DNA from: Butyricicoccus_A sp964387535
Lineage (GTDB): Bacteria > Bacillota > Clostridia > Oscillospirales > Butyricicoccaceae
DNA length: 10,028 bases
Assembly (NCBI GenBank): GCA_964387535.1
Contig: CAYLXH010000083.1
Location: 1-10,028, forward strand
Reading direction: 5' to 3'
Shown here: positions 1 through 5,792 of the stretch, piece after piece
Layout: the number at the start of each line of letters is the position of its first letter
Position numbering within the stretch: the first letter of the stretch is position 1
Translations under genes and position numbers: made by a program
The notes under the pieces: model-generated
Databases searched by the model: none
What the model saw: only the letters and a program-made list of their open reading frames with translations
What the model was told of the DNA's origin: nothing

Positions 1-456
1 GGTGTGTATGCGTATGATTTCTGTGATACCGGGAAAATTTGCCCACTGGCTAAAATGTATACTTTGGGAAGCGGCTTTATGCCGTCTCCGAATCATGCCG
101 GCGGATTGCGGTTCCACGGTATGAGCTCGATTGTATCGGAATTGTATGACCAGGGTATTTTGGAAGCAAGAAGTGTTGAGCAGACAGAGGTCTTTGAAGC
201 AGCGGAGATGTTTGCACGCGTAGAGGGAATCCTTCCAGCTCCGGAGAGTAGCCATGCAATCCGTGTTGCGATTGATGAGGCGTTGAAATGTAAGGAAACC
301 GGAGAAGAAAAGAATATTGTGTTCGGACTGACCGGTACAGGGTATTTTGATATGGTTGCATATCAGAAATACAATGATCATGAGATGGCAGATTATATCC
401 CGACGGATGAAGATCTGGCACGGGCGATTGCGACATTGCCTAAGATGGATCGGTAA
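1..456 (+). CDS. TrpB2-type tryptophan synthase beta-like protein, C-terminal part (5' end outside window)
   Basis: This is the last 151 codons of a PLP-dependent enzyme of the TrpB2 class, which makes tryptophan from indole and serine (or a related beta-replacement) in the cytoplasm. The reading frame is open from base 1, so the start and the PLP-lysine lie upstream. The visible part has features I associate with TrpB2: HAGGLRFHGMS, where TrpB2 typically has HAGGLRYHGM, then an acidic FEAAEMFARVEGILPAPES stretch carrying the conserved Glu-Gly-Ile-x-Pro-Ala-Pro-Glu-Ser motif, and GTGYFDMVAY near the end. In the last motif TrpB2 proteins usually read SGHGHFDM, so the two His are replaced here. 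No trpA follows; a terminator comes 20 bases after the stop, so the gene ends its transcript. The family call is firm. TrpB2 rather than TrpB1 rests on remembered motifs. Confidence 0.88.
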   Translation, partial: GVYAYDFCDTGKICPLAKMYTLGSGFMPSPNHAGGLRFHGMSSIVSELYDQGILEARSVEQTEVFEAAEMFARVEGILPAPESSHAIRVAIDEALKCKETGEEKNIVFGLTGTGYFDMVAYQKYNDHEMADYIPTDEDLARAIATLPKMDR

Positions 457-475
457 GGATAAAATATTCATTCAG

Positions 476-506
476 AAAATGCGCCCTTTGGGGCGTATTT
501 TCTTTT
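476..506 (+). terminator. Rho-independent terminator after the trpB-like gene
   Basis: Bases 476-486 (AAAATGCGCCC) pair with 491-501 (GGGCGTATTTT), 11 pairs with one G-U, closing a TTTG loop. The run TCTTTT at 501-506 supplies the U tract. It begins 20 bases after the TAA stop. Confidence 0.85.
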
Positions 507-556
507 AAACATTCCACATTTTTATAGGATAAAGGGGATATTCAAACATCCTTCTC

Positions 557-585
557 TTTCCGGAATAAAGAAGATGTGGTATAAT
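557..585 (+). promoter_or_regulatory. Predicted sigma-A promoter of the cysD-cysN-def unit, extended -10
   Basis: A perfect TATAAT lies at 580-585, preceded by TGG at 577-579, which makes an extended -10 element. The hexamer 17 bp upstream (TTTCCG, 557-562) is a poor -35, as is usual when the TG extension is present. Transcription would start near 592, giving a leader of about 90 nt before cysD. This is the only good promoter between the trpB terminator and cysD. Confidence 0.65.
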
Positions 586-615
586 GAGCATCGACAATAG
601 CTGACTGGTTTTGCG

Positions 616-661
616 AGAAATGATTTCTGAGTATATGGCGGCTGTTGTGTTTTGAAATCAT
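616..661 (+). promoter_or_regulatory. Leader with palindrome and a competing hairpin before cysD
   Basis: AGAAAT (616-621), a central G, and ATTTCT (623-628) form a perfect 13-base palindrome about 25 bases after the predicted start of transcription, a position suited to a repressor site. The segment ATGATTTC (620-627) overlaps it and is also fully complementary to GAAATCAT (654-661), 8 pairs ending just before the cysD ribosome site (669-675). The two pairings exclude each other. Sequence complementarity is seen; any regulatory role is inferred. I see no T-box or SAM riboswitch consensus here. Confidence 0.3.
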
Positions 662-684
662 CAACTGCGAGGAGGAACACGCAA

Positions 685-1584
685 GTGAGTGAATTTTCTC
701 ATCTGGATGAGCTGGAGGCAGAGGCGATTTATATCATTCGTGAGGTAGCTGCGGAGTGTGAAAAACCGGTGATGCTGTACTCCATTGGGAAAGACAGCTC
801 CGTGATGCTTCATTTAGCTCTGAAAGCATTTTATCCGGAGAAGCCGCCATTTCCGTTTATGCATATTGATACGAAGTGGAAATTCAAAGATATGATTACC
901 TTTCGCGATGAGACTGCAGAAAAACTAGGGATTGAGATGATTGTTTATACCAACGAAGAGGGTGTTCGTCAAAATATCAACCCATTTGACCATGGCGCAG
1001 CGTATACGGATATCATGAAGACACAGGCGTTGAAGCAGGCATTGACGAAATATGGATTCACTGCTGCGTTTGGCGGAGGACGCAGGGATGAGGAAAAATC
1101 CCGTGCAAAAGAACGGATTTTTTCGTTCCGGAATCGCGAACAGGTGTGGGACCCGAAAAAACAGCGCCCGGAGATGTGGAAGCTGTATAATACGCATCTG
1201 CACAAAGGGGAGAGTATCCGTGTTTTCCCGATTTCCAATTGGACGGAAAAAGATATCTGGCAGTATATTAAACGGGAGAGTATCCCGATTGTACCGCTGT
1301 ATTATGCTAAACAGCGTCCGGTTGTAGAGCGGGATGGAAACATTATTATGCTGGATGACGAGCGATTCCCACTGCGCCCTGGTGAGGTGCCGGAGTACAA
1401 ATCGGTCCGATTTCGCACGTTGGGATGTTACCCACTGACGGGCGGCATCGAGTCAACCGCGACGACGCTGGATGAGATTATTGAAGAAACATTGAGTGCG
1501 GTTTCCTCAGAAAGAACCTCTCGTGTCATTGACAACGAAGCGGTTGGAAGCATGGAGCGCAGAAAGAGAGAAGGCTATTTCTAA
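685..1584 (+). CDS. cysD: Sulfate adenylyltransferase subunit 2 (ATP sulfurylase small subunit)
   Basis: CysD is the catalytic subunit of the heterodimeric ATP sulfurylase. It joins sulfate to ATP, giving adenosine 5'-phosphosulfate (APS) and pyrophosphate, driven by GTP hydrolysis in CysN. The 299-residue product is close to the 302 of E. coli CysD. It shows the PP-loop YSIGKDSSVMLHLA (residues 32-45), FGGGRRDEEKSRAKERIFS (129-147), FPISNWTE (181-188) and RFRTLGCYPLTG (242-253), all hallmarks of the family. The start chosen is GTG at 685, since GAGGAGG at 669-675 sits 9 bases before it and the protein then begins MSEFSHLDELE as CysD proteins do. An upstream in-frame TTG at 652 lacks such a site. 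The TAA stop abuts the cysN ATG, so the two subunits are likely translated together. Confidence 0.96.
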   Translation: MSEFSHLDELEAEAIYIIREVAAECEKPVMLYSIGKDSSVMLHLALKAFYPEKPPFPFMHIDTKWKFKDMITFRDETAEKLGIEMIVYTNEEGVRQNINPFDHGAAYTDIMKTQALKQALTKYGFTAAFGGGRRDEEKSRAKERIFSFRNREQVWDPKKQRPEMWKLYNTHLHKGESIRVFPISNWTEKDIWQYIKRESIPIVPLYYAKQRPVVERDGNIIMLDDERFPLRPGEVPEYKSVRFRTLGCYPLTGGIESTATTLDEIIEETLSAVSSERTSRVIDNEAVGSMERRKREGYF

Positions 1585-3285
1585 ATGAATGGATTGCTGA
1601 AGTTTATTACCTGCGGCAGCGTGGATGATGGAAAATCGACACTGATCGGTCATATTTTGTACGATGCTAAGTTGCTGTATGCAGATCAGGAGCGCGCACT
1701 GGAACTGGACAGCAAGGTGGGCAGCCGAAGCGGCGAAATGGATTACTCTCTGTTGCTGGATGGGTTAATGGCAGAGCGTGAGCAGGGAATTACGATTGAC
1801 GTTGCCTATCGGTATTTTACGACGGATCGCCGCAGTTTTATTGTGGCGGACACACCAGGACATGAGGAGTATACCCGCAATATGGCAGTCGGTGCCTCCT
1901 TTGCTGATCTTGCGGTTATTCTGGTGGATGCGGCGCAGGGCGTTTTGGTGCAGACCAGGCGACATGCGCGGATCTGCAAATTGATGGGAATTCGTTATTT
2001 TGTGTTTGCCGTCAATAAGATGGATCTGGTAGGATACCGTGAAACCCGGTTTCGGGAGATCGCCGCGCAGATTGAAGAACTGCAGCGGGAAATTGATTTG
2101 GAGCATGTACAGATTATTCCGCTGTCTGCAACGGAAGGAGATAATGTCACACACCGAACAGAAAATCTGTCATGGTATGAGGGTGTGCCGCTGTTGGAGT
2201 ATCTGGAAACCGTAGATGTTCAGGAGTACAATGAAGAGCCGGGATTCTATCTGCCGGTACAACGGGTGTGCCGGCCCGATCATACGTTTCGAGGCTTTCA
2301 GGGACAGATTGAGTCGGGCAGTGTTTCGGTTGGTGATGTGGTCACGATCCTGCCGAGTGGAGAACAGGCAGCGGTGAAAGGCATTCTGATGACCAACCGA
2401 CCAGTGAAAACAGCGGATAAGGGACAGCCAGTGACAATTTCTCTGGACAGAGAAGTGGATGTGTCCCGAGGCTGCGTCCTGATGCGTGATACGGAGTTGG
2501 CGGCCTACAAAAAGCTACAGGTTTCATTGCTCTGGATGGATGATGAACCATCTGTTCTCGGAAAGGACTATCTGGTTAAACTCGGGACTAAGACCATTCC
2601 CGGTATTCTGACGAAAATTCGGTATGCTGTTGATGTCAATACAGGAGAACAGATTGCAGCGGAACAGCTCAGAAAAAATGGACTTGCCGTGTGTGAACTG
2701 CTGCTGACAGAGGCGATTGTTGCGGATACCTTTTCCGCCCATAAGACGATGGGAGAGCTGATTATCATTGATCGCGTCACAAATATGACAGCGGCTTGCG
2801 GAGTAGTAGAGGGACTGGGCGCCAAAGCGGGATATTCTGTAAATCAGGCTTCGTTCCGGTGGAAGGAATACAAAGCGAGCGGCAGCATATTTGAGGAATA
2901 CTATTATGATCCGGCGAGCCGAAATGTCCTGAAAGATCAGCCGGTGAAGCAGGTTTACACGGTTGGAGACCGAATTCTCACAACGGGAGAAAGCTATCAC
3001 TATCCGAAGACGATGGATATTCTGGCGCTTCGAGATGGAAGCGTTATTCGTGTGCGAGATTGTATCATTTCCTCCATGCTTGCGCTGCAGGACTACCGCT
3101 ATGAGGGCGTGCCGATGATCAGTGAAAGTGGGTTTGGGATACAGGTATCGAGTGTGGAAGAGGCTACCGCCTTTTTGAAAGAATTTCAGACGATGGAACG
3201 ACAGGATCTCGGCCGGTTTGCTGCAAAATGGATGCGCTTTGATACCTATCGCAGAATTGTGATCCGCGGTGATTTGGATGAGTGA
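1585..3285 (+). CDS. cysN: Sulfate adenylyltransferase subunit 1, GTPase, with long C-terminal extension
   Basis: CysN is the regulatory GTPase of ATP sulfurylase, built like EF-Tu; GTP hydrolysis drives APS formation by CysD. All G motifs are present: G1 GSVDDGKST (11-19), G2 GITID (68-72), G3 DTPGH (89-93), G4 NKMD (144-147) and G5 SATEGDN (181-187). Two beta-barrel domains follow to about residue 410. At 566 residues the protein is some 90 longer than E. coli CysN (475). The extra C-terminal part, roughly residues 413-566, has no P-loop (GxxGxGKS/T), so it is not the APS kinase of CysNC fusions; I do not recognise it. The ATG follows the cysD stop with no gap. GAGAGAAGG at 1566-1574 serves as ribosome site, and the stop overlaps a possible GTG of the next frame. 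Neighbours and motifs make the main call secure. Confidence 0.95.
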   Translation: MNGLLKFITCGSVDDGKSTLIGHILYDAKLLYADQERALELDSKVGSRSGEMDYSLLLDGLMAEREQGITIDVAYRYFTTDRRSFIVADTPGHEEYTRNMAVGASFADLAVILVDAAQGVLVQTRRHARICKLMGIRYFVFAVNKMDLVGYRETRFREIAAQIEELQREIDLEHVQIIPLSATEGDNVTHRTENLSWYEGVPLLEYLETVDVQEYNEEPGFYLPVQRVCRPDHTFRGFQGQIESGSVSVGDVVTILPSGEQAAVKGILMTNRPVKTADKGQPVTISLDREVDVSRGCVLMRDTELAAYKKLQVSLLWMDDEPSVLGKDYLVKLGTKTIPGILTKIRYAVDVNTGEQIAAEQLRKNGLAVCELLLTEAIVADTFSAHKTMGELIIIDRVTNMTAACGVVEGLGAKAGYSVNQASFRWKEYKASGSIFEEYYYDPASRNVLKDQPVKQVYTVGDRILTTGESYHYPKTMDILALRDGSVIRVRDCIISSMLALQDYRYEGVPMISESGFGIQVSSVEEATAFLKEFQTMERQDLGRFAAKWMRFDTYRRIVIRGDLDE

Positions 3286-3302
3286 CAGAGAGGAAATACA
3301 AT

Positions 3303-3713
3303 ATGGTAAAACCGATTGTTCACGATATGTTTTTTCTCCGACAGAAGTCGGAACCGGCAACAAGAGCGGATAAACAAGTTATTCAAGATCTGGTGGACAC
3401 GCTGCAGGCGCATGCGGATCACTGTAGCGGACTGGCGGCCAATATGATTGGTGTAAAAAAACAGATCATTGTATTTGCATCGGGTGTTATGCCTCAAGTT
3501 ATGGTGAATCCGGTAATTGTTGGACGGGCTGGTCCTTTTGAAACAGAGGAACGGTGTCTGTCACTGGAAGGCGCCCGCAAGACCACGCGATATCGCACGA
3601 TTGAGGTGGAATACCTTGACCAGAAATTCCGCAAGCAGAAGCGCATATTCCATGATTGGACGGCGCAAACGATTCAGCATGAAATAGATCATTGCAATGG
3701 CATTCTCATTTGA
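3303..3713 (+). CDS. def: Divergent short peptide deformylase
   Basis: Peptide deformylase removes the formyl group from the starting methionine of new proteins, using a metal held by one Cys and two His. The 136-residue product is shorter than E. coli Def (about 169) and fits a short form I recall from Clostridia. Motif II is ERCLS (residues 83-87, Cys85 as metal ligand; G of EGCLS is Arg) and motif III is QHEIDH (125-130, His126, Glu127, His130). Motif I reads GLAANM (43-48) where GLAAxQ is usual, so the Gln that helps catalysis is Met. ATG 3303 is preferred because AGAGAGGA (3287-3294) lies 8 bases upstream; a GTG at 3282 overlapping the cysN stop would add seven residues. It sits 17 bases after cysN, probably in one transcript. 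The family call is good; true deformylase activity is less certain. Confidence 0.85.
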   Translation: MVKPIVHDMFFLRQKSEPATRADKQVIQDLVDTLQAHADHCSGLAANMIGVKKQIIVFASGVMPQVMVNPVIVGRAGPFETEERCLSLEGARKTTRYRTIEVEYLDQKFRKQKRIFHDWTAQTIQHEIDHCNGILI

Positions 3714-3772
3714 TTGCGGTTCGAAGTTCGTGCAAAGAGCGAGGGGCCAATTGTTTTGGACCAAGAACAACA

Positions 3773-3804
3773 AAACCGGCGTGACAAGCCTGTCACGCCG
3801 GTTT
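3773..3804. terminator. Bidirectional terminator between converging genes
   Basis: Bases 3773-3786 and 3791-3804 form a perfect 14-bp stem around the loop AGCC. On the plus strand the stem ends in TTT followed by a T-rich GATATTGTTTG, serving def. On the minus strand the stem is followed by TTTTGTTGTTCTT, serving the membrane protein gene. It lies 59 bases after the def stop and 24 beyond the minus-strand gene's stop. Confidence 0.9.
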
Positions 3805-3828
3805 GATATTGTTTGTGCATATGATCTA

Positions 3829-4320
3829 TCATAATAGATGAATTAATCCGAGTACACCCTGGGAACCGATGGTCATGATGATACCGGCAAGAAGAACACC
3901 GCACAAAATGGCAGGAAAAGCGCGGCGAGGAGGAATGTTCAGCAAGACGGCAATGCAGGAGCCCGACCAGGCGCCGGTACCCGGAAGCGGAATGCCGACA
4001 AACAGTAAGAGGCCGACAAAGGAATACTTTTGTACTGTGGCGGATTTGTTCATCAGGTGGGCCTCATACCAGCGGGTGAAACCACGGAGCAGAGGCTGAC
4101 GCCGAAGCCAGGCAAAAATCTTTTCCCCGAAGATCAGAATAAACGGAATGGGAATTAGGTTGCCAATGAGGCTGATCAACAAGACGTGCAGCCATGGCAG
4201 ACCGATTGCGGTTCCAAGAATAACAGAACCACGCAGTTCAATCAGCGGAACCATGGATACCAGAAAAACAGCGGCATCCGCGCTGATGTGCTGGCTCAGA
4301 AAATCAAATAAAACCTGCAT
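3829..4320 (-). CDS. Putative small multidrug export family membrane protein (COG2426-like)
   Basis: This 163-residue protein is almost wholly hydrophobic, with about four to five membrane segments (roughly 15-40, 43-65, 100-125 and 135-160). Two loop motifs stand out: MVPLIELRGSVILGTAIGLP (23-42) and GIPLPGTGAWSGS (109-121). Both are typical of the family named small multidrug export (Sm_multidrug_ex), which resembles DedA proteins in having paired re-entrant loops with an E-x-R-G signature. The export role comes from the family name and is weakly proven; lipid or ion transport remains possible. The start codon has a strong site, GGGGAGG at 4337-4331 on the minus strand, 10 bases upstream. 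The gene stands alone, divergent from the aminotransferase unit and convergent with def, with its own promoter and terminator. Confidence 0.82.
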   Translation of the reverse strand: MQVLFDFLSQHISADAAVFLVSMVPLIELRGSVILGTAIGLPWLHVLLISLIGNLIPIPFILIFGEKIFAWLRRQPLLRGFTRWYEAHLMNKSATVQKYSFVGLLLFVGIPLPGTGAWSGSCIAVLLNIPPRRAFPAILCGVLLAGIIMTIGSQGVLGLIHLL

Positions 4321-4364
4321 AGGTGCTGGACCTCCCCGAAATAGACGATCGTGATATCCCGTTT

Positions 4365-4393
4365 ATTATATCAATATTGCTATCGGGATGAAA
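4365..4393 (-). promoter_or_regulatory. Predicted promoter of the minus-strand membrane protein, extended -10
   Basis: Read on the minus strand, TATAAT (4370-4365) is preceded by TGA (4373-4371), giving a consensus extended -10. No good -35 is visible 17 bp upstream. ATCCCG (4356-4361) and CGGGAT (4384-4389) form an inverted repeat with a 22-base spacer that encloses the -10, a possible operator though the arms are short. Confidence 0.6.
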
Positions 4394-4443
4394 TGGGAAA
4401 AAGGTAAACATTCTTTGAATTTCTGCGCTGAGATTCGCATATT

Positions 4444-4473
4444 TGCACAGAAAACTGTTGAAAAATCTGTGCA
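4444..4473. repeat. Inverted repeat TGCACAGA / TCTGTGCA in divergent control region
   Basis: TGCACAGA at 4444-4451 is the exact reverse complement of TCTGTGCA at 4466-4473, with 14 bases between (centre AT-rich). No T run follows on either strand, so a terminator is unlikely. It lies between the two divergent promoters, upstream of both. Confidence 0.6.
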
Positions 4474-4498
4474 TGACGCTGTATAACGGTTGCATGAC
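4470..4498 (+). repeat. Direct repeat TGCATGAC, 21-bp period, overlapping the aminotransferase -35
   Basis: The octamer TGCATGAC occurs at 4470-4477 and again at 4491-4498, exactly 21 bases apart, about two turns of DNA. The second copy overlaps the proposed -35 of the downstream promoter. The spacing would place both copies on the same face of the helix, as for a protein that binds as a dimer or pair. The repeat is seen; the regulator is unknown. Confidence 0.5.
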
Positions 4499-4518
4499 AG
4501 GGGTAACTGTGATAAAAT
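4490..4518 (+). promoter_or_regulatory. Predicted promoter of the aminotransferase-trpS-wall polymer unit
   Basis: TTGCAT (4490-4495) and TAAAAT (4513-4518) are 17 bp apart, and TGA directly before the -10 (4510-4512) gives an extended -10. Transcription would begin near 4525, leaving a leader of about 48 nt. A second possible -10, TATATT at 4525-4530, has no fair -35. Confidence 0.6.
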
Positions 4519-4572
4519 CAATTATATATTACGGATTTTCTGTATCGAAAATATTTGACAGGAGCGACTGAC

Positions 4573-5763
4573 ATGGAATATAAGATTGCAAAACATATCG
4601 CAGCGATGAAGCCTTCGGCAATTCGTGAGATTTTTAAGGTTCTGGTAGATCCGACGGTTATTTCGCTTGCAGCGGGATCTCCGGACCCGATTTCCTTCCC
4701 GAAAGAAGAGATGGCAGAGATAGGGGCGAAGATCTTTCGAGAAGAAGCAGACGTTGCTCTTCAGTATGGTACGACAGAGGGCTACCCGAAGCTGCGTGAG
4801 CTGACAGCAAATCGTTTGAAGGAGAAGTATGGAATTGGCACAGAGGACGATGATATCCTGATCACCACCGGTGGTCAGCAGTCCATCAGCCTGTTTACCC
4901 AAGTTATGCTGGATCCGGAGGACGTGGTTGTGTCTGAAGGCCCATCCTTTATTGGCGCATTGAATAGCTTCCGCAGCCTGGACGCTCGTCTGAAGAGTGT
5001 TCCGATGGATGATGACGGCATGCTGATGGATCAATTGGAGGAGCTGCTGCGGACTACTCCGCGGGTGAAGTTTATTTATGTCATTCCGACATTCCAGAAC
5101 CCGACTGGACGGACGATGTCTTTGGAGCGCCGGAAAAAGCTGCTGGAGCTGGCTTCCAAATATGATGTGTTGATTGTGGAGGATAATCCCTATTTTGAAC
5201 TGCGTTATGAGGGAGAATATATCCCGACGCTCAAGTCCATGGATACAGAGGGACGAGTGATTTACTGCGGGTCATATTCCAAGGTCCTGTCTCCCGGCAT
5301 GCGCTTGGGTTTCTGCGTTGCCAATAAAGATATTATCAATCGCATGGTTGTGTGCAAGCAGGTCAGCGATGTTCATACCAATTTGTATTTTCAGATGTTG
5401 GTCGCTCATTATCTGGAGGAATATGATATTGATGCGCATATTGCAGAGATCTGTAAAAACAATCGCATCAAGCGGGATGCTATGTTGGCTGCGTGTGAGA
5501 AGTATTTTGACCCTCGTGTGACATTTACACATCCGGACGGAGGCCTGTTTATCTGGGTTGAACTTCCGGAGGGCTATGACAGCTTCGAACTTTGCCAGAT
5601 GATCAGCAAGAAAAAGGTTGCGTGTGTTCCGGGAAATGCCTTTATCACTGAAGAGGGAGGAGTCAGCAATGGCTTCCGGATGAATTTCTCGCTGCCGACG
5701 CTGGAACAGATTGATATTGCAGTATCGCGCGTTGGCGAAACGATGAAGGAATTTCTGAAATAA
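4573..5763 (+). CDS. PLP-dependent class I/II aminotransferase (2-aminoadipate/MocR-catalytic-domain type)
   Basis: The product, 396 residues, is a fold-type I aminotransferase that would move an amino group between an amino acid and a 2-oxo acid in the cytoplasm. Visible motifs are QYGTTEGYPKLREL (64-77), TTGGQQ (98-103), QNPTGR (175-180, Asn176 contacting PLP), VEDNPY (202-207, Asp204 to the pyridine N), SYSKVLSPGMRLG (234-246, Lys237 forming the Schiff base) and FRMNFS (368-373, Arg for the substrate carboxylate). The pattern matches the branch containing 2-aminoadipate transaminase and the catalytic half of MocR regulators, but no DNA-binding domain is attached. The substrate cannot be told; branched, aromatic or adipate-type amino acids are all possible. 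ATG 4573 is chosen because AGGAG (4560-4564) lies 8 bases upstream. It heads the five-gene unit, with trpS 29 bases downstream. Confidence 0.92.
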   Translation: MEYKIAKHIAAMKPSAIREIFKVLVDPTVISLAAGSPDPISFPKEEMAEIGAKIFREEADVALQYGTTEGYPKLRELTANRLKEKYGIGTEDDDILITTGGQQSISLFTQVMLDPEDVVVSEGPSFIGALNSFRSLDARLKSVPMDDDGMLMDQLEELLRTTPRVKFIYVIPTFQNPTGRTMSLERRKKLLELASKYDVLIVEDNPYFELRYEGEYIPTLKSMDTEGRVIYCGSYSKVLSPGMRLGFCVANKDIINRMVVCKQVSDVHTNLYFQMLVAHYLEEYDIDAHIAEICKNNRIKRDAMLAACEKYFDPRVTFTHPDGGLFIWVELPEGYDSFELCQMISKKKVACVPGNAFITEEGGVSNGFRMNFSLPTLEQIDIAVSRVGETMKEFLK

Positions 5764-5792
5764 CCGAGTGAACGGAAATAGAGGGCGTTGTA

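Noticed and set aside
620..655. A possible 11-residue leader peptide (MISEYMAAVVF) in the cysD leader
   Set aside because: It has only a weak GAGA upstream as ribosome site and contains no Cys, and just a single internal Met, so there is no sign of amino-acid-sensing attenuation.
652..684. Longer CysD beginning at TTG 652
   Set aside because: No ribosome site fits that TTG, while GAGGAGG is well placed for GTG 685, and CysD proteins normally begin MSxFSHLxxLE.
2524..3363. A 279-codon open frame on the minus strand across cysN and def
   Set aside because: It lies opposite well-supported genes, has no recognisable motif or ribosome site, and its composition is that of an antisense shadow.
4535..4552. 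Small hairpin ATTTTC/GAAAAT just before the aminotransferase ribosome site
   Set aside because: Only six A/T-rich pairs in an AT-rich leader; chance is a sufficient explanation.
4321..5792. A T-box riboswitch controlling the aminotransferase-trpS unit
   Set aside because: The leader before the aminotransferase is only about 48 nt and the gap before trpS is 29 bases; neither holds the T-box consensus nor a specifier stem.
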